Below are positions 45,283 through 53,149 of a stretch of DNA of 64,000 nucleotides, piece after piece. The DNA lies in the NCBI GenBank assembly GCA_963839095.1, contig CAWIUF010000074.1:186001-250000 (forward strand), read 5' to 3'. The stretch is from Palsa-504 sp963839095. Its GTDB lineage: Bacteria > Actinomycetota > Actinomycetes > Streptosporangiales > Streptosporangiaceae. The notes under the pieces were generated by a model. That model was given only the letters and a program-made list of their open reading frames with translations, was not told where the DNA came from and made no database searches. The number at the start of each line of letters is the position of its first letter. Position 1 is the first letter of the stretch. The position numbers were made by a program, and so were the translations under genes.

Positions 45283-45317
45283 GTGCCCCGCGAGTCCGGT
45301 TGGGACTCGCGGGGCAC
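45283..45317 (+). terminator. perfect 15-bp terminator hairpin
   Basis: GTGCCCCGCGAGTCC, loop GGTTG, GGACTCGCGGGGCAC, then CTTCGTGTT. It closes the membrane protein gene and lies 31 bases before the next start. Confidence 0.8.
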
Positions 45318-45348
45318 CTTCGTGTTGGCCTTGGCTAGCCTTGGTCAG

Positions 45349-46305
45349 ATGGCACCGCTGAAGTTCGGACTGGTCGGCACGGGTCACTGGGCTCAGATCG
45401 CGCACGCGCCCGCGCTGGCCACGACGGAGGACATCGCGCTGACGGCGGTGTGGGGGCGGGATCCGGCGGCCGCGGCCGCGCTGGCCTCGGCTCATGGCGC
45501 TACTCCTTACTCCCCTGCTTCCTCGGCCGGGGATATCGCCGCGTTCCTGGACGCGGTGGACGGGGTCGCGTTCGCCGTGCCGCCGGACGTGCAGGCGCCG
45601 ATCGCGATTACCGCGGCCCGGGCGGGCAAGCACCTGATGCTGGAGAAGCCGCTGGCTCTTTCTCCGGCCGCGGAGGACGAACTGGTGACGGCGGTCGGCG
45701 AGAGCGGCGTCGCGTCGGTCGTCTTCTTCACCTTCAGGTTCCGGACGGACATCCGGGCCTGGCTGGCCGAGGTGACCGCGCGGGGCGGCTGGATGGGCGG
45801 GCTGACCGGGTGGTTCGGCGATTCGCTGATGGAATCCAGCCCGTTCAACACGCCGTGGCGGCGCGACAAGGGCGCGTTGTGGGACATCGCCCCGCACGCG
45901 GTCTCGCTGCTGTGGGTCGCCCTCGGGCCGGTCATCGCGGTGACCGCCGACGCGGGGCCGGCCGACGTCAGCCACCTGATCCTGCACCATGAGGGCGGGA
46001 CGAGCAGCACGATCACCGTGTCGCAGCACGGGGGGGCGGCCGCGGGCTTCGAGACGTACCTGTGGGGGCCGTCCGGCCGGTCGGTGGTGCCAGTTGGATC
46101 GGGCGACCCGGTTCCGCCGCTGCGGGTCGCGCTGGGTGAGCTGGCGGGCAATATTCGTTCGGGGCAGACGGCGCATCCGTGTGACGCGAGCTTCGGCCGG
46201 GATGTCGGTCGTGTCATTTCCGAGGCGCAACGGCAGCTGGATGCCCGGAAACTTGAAGGCGCAGCGGCAGGTGAACGCCCGGAATCGCATCATCTGTCTC
46301 GGTAG
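45349..46305 (+). CDS. Gfo/Idh/MocA family oxidoreductase
   Basis: 318-residue NAD(P)-dependent dehydrogenase. N-terminal Rossmann fold LKFGLVGTGHWAQIAHAPAL, then the EKP motif in GKHLMLEKPLALS and a C-terminal domain with GALWDIAPHAVSLLWVALGP, where His may act in catalysis. Start ATG 45349. Substrate (sugar, polyol or amino sugar) cannot be told. The TA module operator overlaps its final codons. Confidence 0.9.
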   Translation: MAPLKFGLVGTGHWAQIAHAPALATTEDIALTAVWGRDPAAAAALASAHGATPYSPASSAGDIAAFLDAVDGVAFAVPPDVQAPIAITAARAGKHLMLEKPLALSPAAEDELVTAVGESGVASVVFFTFRFRTDIRAWLAEVTARGGWMGGLTGWFGDSLMESSPFNTPWRRDKGALWDIAPHAVSLLWVALGPVIAVTADAGPADVSHLILHHEGGTSSTITVSQHGGAAAGFETYLWGPSGRSVVPVGSGDPVPPLRVALGELAGNIRSGQTAHPCDASFGRDVGRVISEAQRQLDARKLEGAAAGERPESHHLSR

Positions 46306-46320
46306 CATCCGTCGTGCTAC
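46302..46320. promoter_or_regulatory. dyad upstream of antitoxin gene
   Basis: GTAGCA-TCCGTCG-TGCTAC: perfect 6-bp arms, ten bases before the antitoxin ATG. Suits autoregulation by the Phd-type antitoxin. The same GTAGCATCCG is found twice after the toxin gene. Confidence 0.5.
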
Positions 46321-46329
46321 GGTGGCACG

Positions 46330-46734
46330 ATGAGTGATACCCCGGCTTCGGATTCGGCTCCGGCTCCGGCTTCGGCTTCGGCTTCGGCTTCGGCGAAGGC
46401 GGGGGAACCGCTGCCGGCGAGCACGGGGCGGCGGGCCCGGGAGACGAGTGCTGCGAGGCCCGCCCCGCGGGCCGAGGCGGCGCGGGCGCCGGCCCGGCAC
46501 CGGATCGGGATCAGGGAACTGCGCCAGCAGGCCAGCGTCTACGTCGATCTCGCCGAGAAGGGCTACACCGTCGACATCACCAACCGGGGGCGGCTGGTCG
46601 CCCAGCTCATCCCGGTCCGGGAGCCGGATAGCCCGCTGGAACGCCTGATCGCGGCCGGGATCGTCGAGCCGGCCGAGGAGCCGGGCGGGGTTGGCGACCT
46701 CTCGCCTTATCCGTCGTCCGGAGGCTCGGGGTGA
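46330..46734 (+). CDS. Phd/YefM-type antitoxin with long disordered N-terminus
   Basis: 134 residues. The Phd core begins near residue 58: HRIGIRELRQQASVYVDLAE, KGYTVDITNRGRLVAQLIPV, followed by a C-terminal tail PLERLIAAGIVEPAEEPGG that would bind the toxin. The first 55 residues are Ala/Ser/Pro-rich and partly encoded by a 6-base GGCTTC microsatellite, unusual for such antitoxins (normally 75-90 residues). The stop overlaps the toxin start as GTGA. Confidence 0.9.
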   Translation: MSDTPASDSAPAPASASASASAKAGEPLPASTGRRARETSAARPAPRAEAARAPARHRIGIRELRQQASVYVDLAEKGYTVDITNRGRLVAQLIPVREPDSPLERLIAAGIVEPAEEPGGVGDLSPYPSSGGSG

Positions 46735-47129
46735 TCTACCTTCACTCGTCCGCGCTGGTCAAGCTGGCCAGGACCGAACCGGAAACGGCGGCGCTCGCGT
46801 CGTGGCTAGCCGAGCGTTCCGACCAGCCGCTGGTGTCGAGCGCGCTGCACCGGGCGGAGGTGCCGCGGGCGGTCTGGCAGGCCGAGCCGGGCGCGCTGCC
46901 GCGTAGTTACAAGGTGATCAAGCGTATTGCTCGGGTGGCGCTCAGCGCGGCCGTGCTCGATGACTCGGCGACCTTGCCGCCGCAATCGCTGACGGCGGCG
47001 CAGGCTATTCACCTGGCGTCGGCGCTGGCGGTGAAGCGGGACCTGACCGCGTTCGTGGCCTACGACGAGTCGCTGCTGGCGGCGGCCAGGAACGCCGGGC
47101 TGCCGGTGGCTTCGCCCGGCGTTTCGTAG
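46731..47129 (+). CDS. VapC-like PIN-domain toxin with degenerate active site
   Basis: 132-residue PIN-domain protein: MIYLHSSALVKLARTEPET, SSALHRAEVPRAVW, SLTAAQAIHLASALAVKRDL, YDESLLAAARNAGLPV. VapC RNases use four acidic residues. Here the first is His5 (IYLDSSALV is usual) and the third is Gln91 (usual DAIHLA), while Glu43 and Asp112 remain. Loss of two metal ligands predicts weak or no RNase activity. Coupled to the antitoxin by a GTGA overlap. Confidence 0.9.
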   Translation: MIYLHSSALVKLARTEPETAALASWLAERSDQPLVSSALHRAEVPRAVWQAEPGALPRSYKVIKRIARVALSAAVLDDSATLPPQSLTAAQAIHLASALAVKRDLTAFVAYDESLLAAARNAGLPVASPGVS

Positions 47130-47152
47130 CATCCGGCGCCGCGTAGCATCCG
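47126..47152. repeat. two GTAGCATCCG copies after the toxin gene
   Basis: GTAGCATCCG at 47126-47135 (its TAG is the toxin stop) and 47143-47152, identical to the motif at 46302-46311 upstream of the antitoxin. The toxin-antitoxin pair is thus flanked by direct repeats of 10 bases. Confidence 0.55.
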
Positions 47153-47187
47153 GCTAGGGGGAGGCGTTCCGTTCTATCCGGTGAGGC

Positions 47188-47204
47188 GCCGCACTTCGTG
47201 CGGC
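47188..47204 (+). terminator. GCCGCAC-TTC-GTGCGGC hairpin
   Basis: A 7-bp perfect stem with a 3-base loop, about 60 bases after the toxin stop, set inside a weaker outer dyad (ATCCGGT ... ACCGGAT). Probable terminator for the toxin-antitoxin operon. Confidence 0.45.
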
Positions 47205-47302
47205 TAGGCGGCGGCTCGCGACCGGATGCGAGTCACTGACGTCACACGGACACTGCGGGCCTCAGGCGTGAGCCGAGCGCGTTTTCGCCGCAGCAAACAA
47301 CA

Positions 47303-47376
47303 CGGTGGATTCGCATTATCCGGTGGATCCGATACCCCCTAGGGGTCTGAATCCACCGGGTAATGCGGATCCACCG
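47303..47376. repeat. 74-bp near-perfect palindrome with internal repeats
   Basis: Left arm begins CGGTGGATTCGCATTAT, right arm ends GTAATGCGGATCCACCG; they pair along nearly the whole 37-base arm with a few mismatches and one bulge around a centre ACCCCCTAGGGGT. CGGTGGAT occurs twice in the left arm and ATCCACCG twice in the right. It lies in the 470-bp gene-free stretch between the convergent toxin and mutase genes. Confidence 0.75.
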
Positions 47377-47439
47377 CGTTAACTGATGCGGGTGGGATTG
47401 CTGGGGCTGTTGTGCTGGGTGTGGCGATAGGGCATCGGC

Positions 47440-47599
47440 AGGCGTGGGGGCGGGGCGCGGCGTGGGGGCGGGGCGTTGGCGCGCGGGGGCGGGGCGCGGC
47501 GTGGGGGCGGGGCGCGGCGTGGGGGCGCGGGTGGCGGGGGTGGGGCCTGGTTTGGGGGTGGGGTGGTGGCGGGGTGCGGGGGTGGTGGGGAGGGGGAGG
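47440..47599. repeat. G-rich low-complexity repeats 3' of the mutase gene
   Basis: Degenerate tandem copies of GCGTGGGGGCGGGGCGCG and related G runs cover about 160 bases up to the mutase stop codon. Multiple runs of four to five G make quadruplex formation likely on the plus strand. No gene. Confidence 0.65.
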
Positions 47600-49255
47600 T
47601 TAGAAGGAGGCGGGTTCGGTGTAGGAGCCCCATTCGGTGCGGAGGGCGTCGCAGATTTCGCCGAGGGTGGCTTCGGCGCGAGCGGCGGCCAGCATCGGGG
47701 GGACGAGGTTCGCCTCGTCGGTGCGGGCGGCGGCGACCAGGGCGGTCAGGGCGGTGTCGACGGCCTGCTGGTCGCGGGCGGCGCGGCGGGCGGTGAGCGC
47801 CTTGACCTGCTCGCGCTCGACCTCGGGGCTGATCCGGAGGATCTCCAGCGGCTCGGCCACCGTGCCGGTGTGGCAGTTGACGCCGACGATCTTCTTCTCG
47901 CCCTTTTCCAGCTGCTGCTGGTAGGTGAACGAGGCTTCGGCGATCTCGCCGTTGAACCAGCCGTTCTCGATGCCGGTCAGGATCCCGTCGGTCATCGAGC
48001 CGTCCGAGCTCAGCTCGCGGATCCGGGCGAAGATCGCCTCCGCTTCGGCCTCGATCCGGTCGGTCAGCGCCTCGATGTACCAGGATCCGCCGAGCGGGTC
48101 GGCGACGTTGGCCACGCCGGTCTCCTCCATGATGACCTGCTGCGTACGCAGGGCGGTCTCGGCCGCGGCCGGGCCGGGCAGGGCGAGCACCTCGTCCAGG
48201 GCGTTGGTGTGCAGCGAGTTGGTCCCGCCGAGGATGGCGGCCAGCGCCTCCACCGCGGTGCGGACGATGTTGTTGTCCGGCTGCGGGGCGGTCAGCGAGA
48301 CGCCCGCGGTCTGGGTGTGGAAGCGCAGCCACTGCGCCCGGTCGGTCTTCGCGCCGTAGACGTCGCGCAGCCACCGGGCCCAGATCCGCCGGGCCGCGCG
48401 GAACTTGGCGATCTCCTCGAAGAAGTCGATGTGCGCGTCGAAGAAGAAGGACAGGCCGGGCGCGAAGGCGTCCACGTCCAGGCCGCGGGACAGGCCGAGC
48501 TCCACGTAGCCGAACCCGTCGGCCAGCGTGAACGCCAGCTCCTGGGCGGCCGTCGAGCCGGCCTCCCGGATGTGGTAGCCGGACACCGACAGCGGCTTGT
48601 AGCGGGGGATGTTCTCGCCGCAGTACTGCATCAGGTCGCCGATGAGGCGCAGGTGCGGCTTCGGCTCGAACAGCCACTCCTTCTGCGCGATGTACTCCTT
48701 GAAGATGTCGGTCTGCAGGGTGCCGTCCAGCTTGGACAGGTCCGCGCCCTGCCGCTCGGCGGCCACCAGGTACATGCAGAAGACTGGCACGGCCGGGCCG
48801 CTGATCGTCATCGAGGTGGTGGTGGCGGCCAGGTCGATGCCGTCGAACAGCACGTCCATGTCGGCGGCCGAGTCGATGGCCACGCCGCAGTGCCCGACCT
48901 CGCCCAGCGAGCGCGGCTCATCGGAGTCGCGGCCCATCAGGGTCGGCATGTCGAAGGCCACCGACAGGCCCGCGCCGCCCGCCGCCAGCAGCATCTTGTA
49001 CCGCTCGTTGGTCTGCTGCGCGTTGCCGAACCCGGAGAACTGGCGGATCGTCCACGGCTTGCCGCGGTACCCGGTGGCGTGGATGCCGCGGGTGAACGGG
49101 AACTCCCCCGGCCAGCCGATGCGCTCGGGGGGCGGCTCGCCGTCAGGCGGCCCGTACACCGGGTCGACCTCGAGCCCGGACAAGGTGGTGAAGTCCGCGT
49201 CGCGTTTGGCCGCCGCGTCGAAGCGGCGCTGCCAGCGCTCCCGTCCGTCGTCCAT
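47600..49255 (-). CDS. B12-dependent acyl-CoA mutase large subunit (isobutyryl-CoA mutase type)
   Basis: 551-residue TIM-barrel subunit of an adenosylcobalamin-dependent mutase; it lacks the B12-binding domain, which must come from a separate small subunit outside the window. Start ATG 49255 after GGGAGGC. Substrate-site residues decide the type: methylmalonyl-CoA mutase has Tyr (RQYAGF) and Arg; here Phe73 (TIRQFSGFGNAQQTNERYK) and Gln191 (KEYIAQKEWLF) match isobutyryl-CoA mutase. Other marks: GLSVAFDMPTLMGRDSD, LSVSGYHIREAGSTAAQEL. MeaB, epimerase and thiolase genes lie 3-7 kb away. A perfect palindrome sits just upstream. Confidence 0.9.
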   Translation of the reverse strand: MDDGRERWQRRFDAAAKRDADFTTLSGLEVDPVYGPPDGEPPPERIGWPGEFPFTRGIHATGYRGKPWTIRQFSGFGNAQQTNERYKMLLAAGGAGLSVAFDMPTLMGRDSDEPRSLGEVGHCGVAIDSAADMDVLFDGIDLAATTTSMTISGPAVPVFCMYLVAAERQGADLSKLDGTLQTDIFKEYIAQKEWLFEPKPHLRLIGDLMQYCGENIPRYKPLSVSGYHIREAGSTAAQELAFTLADGFGYVELGLSRGLDVDAFAPGLSFFFDAHIDFFEEIAKFRAARRIWARWLRDVYGAKTDRAQWLRFHTQTAGVSLTAPQPDNNIVRTAVEALAAILGGTNSLHTNALDEVLALPGPAAAETALRTQQVIMEETGVANVADPLGGSWYIEALTDRIEAEAEAIFARIRELSSDGSMTDGILTGIENGWFNGEIAEASFTYQQQLEKGEKKIVGVNCHTGTVAEPLEILRISPEVEREQVKALTARRAARDQQAVDTALTALVAAARTDEANLVPPMLAAARAEATLGEICDALRTEWGSYTEPASF

Positions 49256-49274
49256 CAGGCGTGCCTCCCGAAAG

Positions 49275-49292
49275 TAGTAGGACGTCCTACTA
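49275..49292 (-). promoter_or_regulatory. 18-bp perfect palindrome upstream of acyl-CoA mutase
   Basis: TAGTAGGACGTCCTACTA, fully self-complementary, ends 20 bases before the mutase ATG and overlaps the region where its promoter must lie. Likely operator of a TetR or GntR-type acyl-CoA-responsive regulator not encoded beside it. Confidence 0.65.
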
Positions 49293-49715
49293 TTTTTCAG
49301 TGTATCCCGCGGGGAGAGCGCCCGCTCCCGGTAGGCACCGGTCGGGACCTTTTCGGAAAAAAAAGAAATTTCTGTGCAACCAATGAGCGGGTTGCGTCGT
49401 CTGTTAAGAGCGCGAGGCCAGCAACGGTCTCGCGCACAGCGGGGCCCGGACGTCACGGGGGCGCGCCCGGGCCAGTCACTGAGGGGCCGCAGGCTGGTGC
49501 AGCTGTAGGCAACGAGCAGGTTCCGGTGCGTGACGTGGCCGGACGGGGATGTGGTAGAAGTTGCCGTATCACACGGGTGTTCTCGAGGACGCCCCGACCG
49601 GTCCGCGCATGATCTTCATGCCGGACCGGCCCGCGGGGCGCCAGGAACGCGGGGCGGCACCGAACTTGGGGCGGCGCTGTTCCCACCTGCCGGGAACTTC
49701 ATCGAGGGAGATCCG
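49293..49715. other. 423-bp intergenic region, no gene seen
   Basis: Between the mutase operator and the ECF sigma start. Has an A-rich patch (CGGAAAAAAAAGAAATTTC near 49355) and otherwise GC-rich DNA without convincing ORF or RNA gene. Should hold the promoters of the mutase gene and of the sigma operon. Confidence 0.4.
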
Positions 49716-50210
49716 GTGGGCAGCGTAAGCGAGGCTGACGCGGACGCGGCCGAGGAACTGTTCAAGGGCGTGTACCCCAAACTCGCCGGCTGGGTGCGGC
49801 GGCTGGTCGACGACGACGACACCGCGCACGAGATCGCGTCCGAGGCGTTCGTCCGGCTGCTGGCCCGGTGGACCAAGGTGGACAGCCCGCCGAGTTACCT
49901 GTACATGATCGCGACCAACCTGGTCCGCGACCACTGGCGCAAGACCGAACGGGAGCGGCGGGCCATCCGCAGCGTCACCGCGGGCGCCGCCGCCGACCCG
50001 GTGGCCTACCCGGTGCAGGATGTTGACGTGCGCAACCTCATCGCCTCGCTGCCGCCGCGGCTGCGGGATCCGTTCCTGCTGCATTACTACGGGGGGTTCG
50101 GGATCCGCGAGGTCGCGACGCTGCTGCACCGGCCGGAGGGCACCATCAAGGCCGACCTGTTCGCCGCGCGGGCCAAGCTGAAGACGGCGCTGGGGGAACG
50201 CGATGGCTGA
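49716..50210 (+). CDS. ECF RNA polymerase sigma factor
   Basis: 164 residues from GTG 49716 after GAGGGAG. Region 2: EELFKGVYPKLAGWVRRLVD, DTAHEIASEAFVRLLARW, SYLYMIATNLVRDHWRK; region 4: SLPPRLRDPFLLHYYGGFGI and HRPEGTIKADLFAARAKLK. The following gene overlaps the stop by eight bases and encodes its probable membrane partner. Confidence 0.9.
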   Translation: MGSVSEADADAAEELFKGVYPKLAGWVRRLVDDDDTAHEIASEAFVRLLARWTKVDSPPSYLYMIATNLVRDHWRKTERERRAIRSVTAGAAADPVAYPVQDVDVRNLIASLPPRLRDPFLLHYYGGFGIREVATLLHRPEGTIKADLFAARAKLKTALGERDG

Positions 50211-51613
50211 CCGCCACGATCCCCGGGACAACCTCGACGACTGGCTGAGCGAGCGGATCGAGCCGCTGTCGCCGCCGCCGGGCACGTTCGACCTGATCAA
50301 GCGGCGGGCGCGACGGCGCAAGTTCCGCCGGCTGGCCATCACCGCGAGCTCGGCGGCGGTCATCGTGGCCGCGGCGATCACCGTCCCGCAGGTGGTCAAC
50401 CTGCCCATGCTGAGCCCGAGCCCTACGTCGAGCCCGGCCGCCGCCGGGCAGCAGACCTCCTCCGTCACGCCGACCGCCCAGAACGGCGGCACGAATTCGG
50501 TGGCGGCTAGCTCGGAGCAGCCGGCCCCGACGCGGGCGTCGGTACCGGGTAACTTCCGGCCTACCTCGGTCACCTTCGTCAGTGCGCACACCGGGTGGGT
50601 GATCGGCCAGGCCAGCACGCCCGGCCACTGCGCCACGCAGTACTGCACCTCGGTGGCCCGCACCGGGGACGCCGGGAGGACCTGGTCCGGCGTCCCGGCC
50701 CCGCTGGCCGGCGCGCCGGACGGGGCGACCGGGGTGAGCCAGCTCCGGTTCCTCAACCTGAACGACGGCTGGGCGTACGGGCCGGGCCTGTTCGTCACCC
50801 ATACCGGCGGCAAGACCTGGACGCCGGTCGACACCCACGGCCTGCGGGTGACGGATCTGGAGACGGTGGGCGGACGGGTGTTCGCGCTGTGGGCGTCGTG
50901 CACCGGGACCGGGACCGCGTACGCCGGGAACTGCACCTCCTTTACCCTCTACTCCGCCGCGGCCTCCGGCGGCGCGCTGGACGCCGGTGGGCGCCGCCAC
51001 CACCGGGCTGGCGGGCGGCACGGCGGGCGCGACCGCCTCGCTGGCGCTCACCGGCGGGCGCGGCTACCTGCTCGGGCCGGACGGGACGCTGTACGCCGGG
51101 CCGGTCGACGGCAGCGCGGCCTGGCAGAAGGTGGCCGCGCAGCCGCACGCCTGCGACGCCGGGACCCCGTCCGGCCAGGCCCAGCCGGGATCGCTGTTCG
51201 CCACGGCCGCATCCAGCGAGCTGGTGCTGGCCTGCCTCAGCCCCGCCAGCGACAGCAGCGTGGCCCCGCCGTCGAGCGAGCAGAAGCTGATCTTCTCCTC
51301 GGCCGACGGCGGGGCCAGCTGGAAGCGGATGGGCCAGGCGCCGGCCGCGGGGATCGCCTACTCGCTGGCGGCCAGCCCGTCGCAGAGCCTGGTGCTGGCC
51401 ACCGACCGGGGCATCGAGCTGCTGCCGCCCGGCGAGAGCACCTGGCGGGTGGCCACGCTGACCGCCGCGTTCCCGGCCGGGGGGTTCAGTTACGTGGGCA
51501 TGACCACCGACGAGCAGGGCATCGCGCTGCCCGCCGACCCGGCCGCCGGGGCCGTCTGGTTCACCTACGACGGCGGCCAGACCTGGACGCCGTCGGCGGT
51601 CGCCAGCTCCTAG
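50203..51613 (+). CDS. sigma-linked membrane protein with Ycf48-like beta-propeller, frameshifted
   Basis: About 469 residues. Cytosolic N-terminus (DNLDDWLSERIEPLSPPPG), basic stretch, one membrane helix (AITASSAAVIVAAAITVPQV), Ser/Thr/Pro linker, then an extracellular BNR/Ycf48-like propeller with repeated aspartate-box-like units: RTGDAGRTWSG, THTGGKTWTP, SADGGASWKR, TYDGGQTWTP. An extra base near 50977 breaks the gene; the correct join is SASGGA then WTPVGAATTGLAGG. Likely the anti-sigma or sensor partner of the preceding ECF factor, like the pair at 15.3-17.1 kb. Confidence 0.78.
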
Positions 51614-51658
51614 GAGCCCGGGCTCCTGGGAGTGCAGGGCTCCCGGGGGTCCGGGCGC

Positions 51659-52174
51659 CTAGGTCTCGTCCGCGACGAAGTCCCCGGCCGCCAGGCGCAG
51701 TTCGCGGAACAGGTCGAAGATCTCCTTCAGCTGGCCCGGCCCGAAGCTGCCGAGGCCGAACTCCGCCGCCATCAGGTCTCTGGTCGCCTGTTCCACCACG
51801 TCCCGGCCCGCCGGGGTGATCTCGGCCAGGCGGCCGCGGCCGTCGGCCGGGTTCGGCCTGCGGATCACCAGCTGCTGTCCTTCCAGCCGGCTGATGATGT
51901 TGGTCACGCTGGTGGGGTGCACCATCAGCCGCTCGCCGATCAGCCCGAGCGACAGCGAGCCGGTGCGGCTGAAGGTCAGCAGCACCAGCGCCTCGTACCG
52001 CGCGAACGTCAGCTGGTACGGCCGCAGCAGCGCGTCGAGCTCGGCCAGCAGGATCTGCTGCGCGCGCATGATCGAGGTGACCGCGGCCATCGACGGCGAC
52101 GGACCGAACCGCCGGGCCCAGATCTGCGCCGCGCGGTCGATCGGGTCGAACGGCAACTCCAGGGGCTTACCCAC
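51659..52174 (-). CDS. MarR family transcriptional regulator
   Basis: 171 residues from ATG 52174. Winged helix: LTFARYEALVLLTFSRTGSL, SLGLIGERLMVHPTSVTNII, SRLEGQQLVIRRPNPADGRGR. The N-terminal lead DPIDRAAQIWARRFGPSPSM is typical of the MarR type linked to fatty-acid or amino-acid catabolism genes. It follows meaB with a 21-base gap, so it is probably in the thiolase-meaB operon. Confidence 0.9.
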   Translation of the reverse strand: MGKPLELPFDPIDRAAQIWARRFGPSPSMAAVTSIMRAQQILLAELDALLRPYQLTFARYEALVLLTFSRTGSLSLGLIGERLMVHPTSVTNIISRLEGQQLVIRRPNPADGRGRLAEITPAGRDVVEQATRDLMAAEFGLGSFGPGQLKEIFDLFRELRLAAGDFVADET

Positions 52175-52195
52175 GGGGACAACCGTATGCCGTGC

Positions 52196-53140
52196 TCAGG
52201 CCCCCCGCTGGCCCGCCCCGTCGAGCAGCTCGTCGGCGGCCCCGAACGGGTCCAGCGTGCCGTCGGCGACCTGGCTGGCCAGCTCGTCGAGCCGGCTGGC
52301 GGCCAGCCGGCCGCGGAGCGCGGCGAAGGCCAGCGCGGTGAGCTCCTCCCGCGCCCGGGCCTGACGACGCCGCTTCAGCTCGCCCGTCGAGTTGAGCCAG
52401 GACCAGTGCTGGTCCAGGCGCTCGGTCAGCTCGCCGATGCCCTCGGACTTGGTCGCCGTGGTGCTGACGATGGGCGGCTTCCAGTCGCCTTCGGCCCGGT
52501 CGGCCAGCGCGACCATGTTGCGCACGTCCCTGACCACCTGCTGGGCGTCCGGCTTGTCGGCCTTGTTCACCACGAACAGGTCGGCGACCTCCAGGATCCC
52601 GGCCTTGGCGGCCTGGACCGCGTCGCCCATCCCCGGCGCGAGCAGCACCACCACGGAGTCCGCCAGCGAGGCGACGGCCACCTCGGCCTGCCCCACGCCG
52701 ACCGTCTCGATGATGATCAGCTCGAACCCGGCCGCGTCGAGCACCCGGACGGCCTGCGGCGTCGAGGCGGCCAGGCCGCCCAGGTGCCCCCGGCTGGCCA
52801 TCGACCGGATGTAGACGCCCTCGTCGGTGGCGTGCTCCTGCATCCGGATCCGGTCGCCGAGCAGCGCGCCGCCGGTGAACGGCGAGCTCGGGTCGACGGC
52901 GAGCACCGCGACCCGGTGACCGGCCGCGCGGAACGCGGTCAGCAGGGCGCCGGTCACGGTGGACTTGCCGGCCCCGGGCGCGCCGGTCAGGCCGATCACC
53001 CGCGCGCGGCCGGTCTGGGGCAGAAGATCTTTAATGACCGAACGAATCCGCGGCGACTCATCCTCAACCAGCGACAGCAGCCTGGCCAGGGCGCGGACAT
53101 CCCCCGCTCGGGCCTGGTCGATTTCAGCGTGGCCGGCCAC
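52196..53140 (-). CDS. meaB: MeaB, GTPase chaperone of B12-dependent mutase
   Basis: G3E-type P-loop GTPase that guards loading of adenosylcobalamin onto methylmalonyl/isobutyryl-CoA mutases and ejects damaged cofactor. 314 residues. Walker A GAPGAGKST (53-61), AVDPSSPFTGGALLGDRIRM switch region, ETVGVGQAEVAVA and NKAD specificity motif in LFVVNKADKPDA. Lies between thiolase and MarR genes. Its client is probably the mutase at 47.6 kb. Confidence 0.95.
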   Translation of the reverse strand: MAGHAEIDQARAGDVRALARLLSLVEDESPRIRSVIKDLLPQTGRARVIGLTGAPGAGKSTVTGALLTAFRAAGHRVAVLAVDPSSPFTGGALLGDRIRMQEHATDEGVYIRSMASRGHLGGLAASTPQAVRVLDAAGFELIIIETVGVGQAEVAVASLADSVVVLLAPGMGDAVQAAKAGILEVADLFVVNKADKPDAQQVVRDVRNMVALADRAEGDWKPPIVSTTATKSEGIGELTERLDQHWSWLNSTGELKRRRQARAREELTALAFAALRGRLAASRLDELASQVADGTLDPFGAADELLDGAGQRGA

Positions 53141-53149
53141 GAGGCGGGG

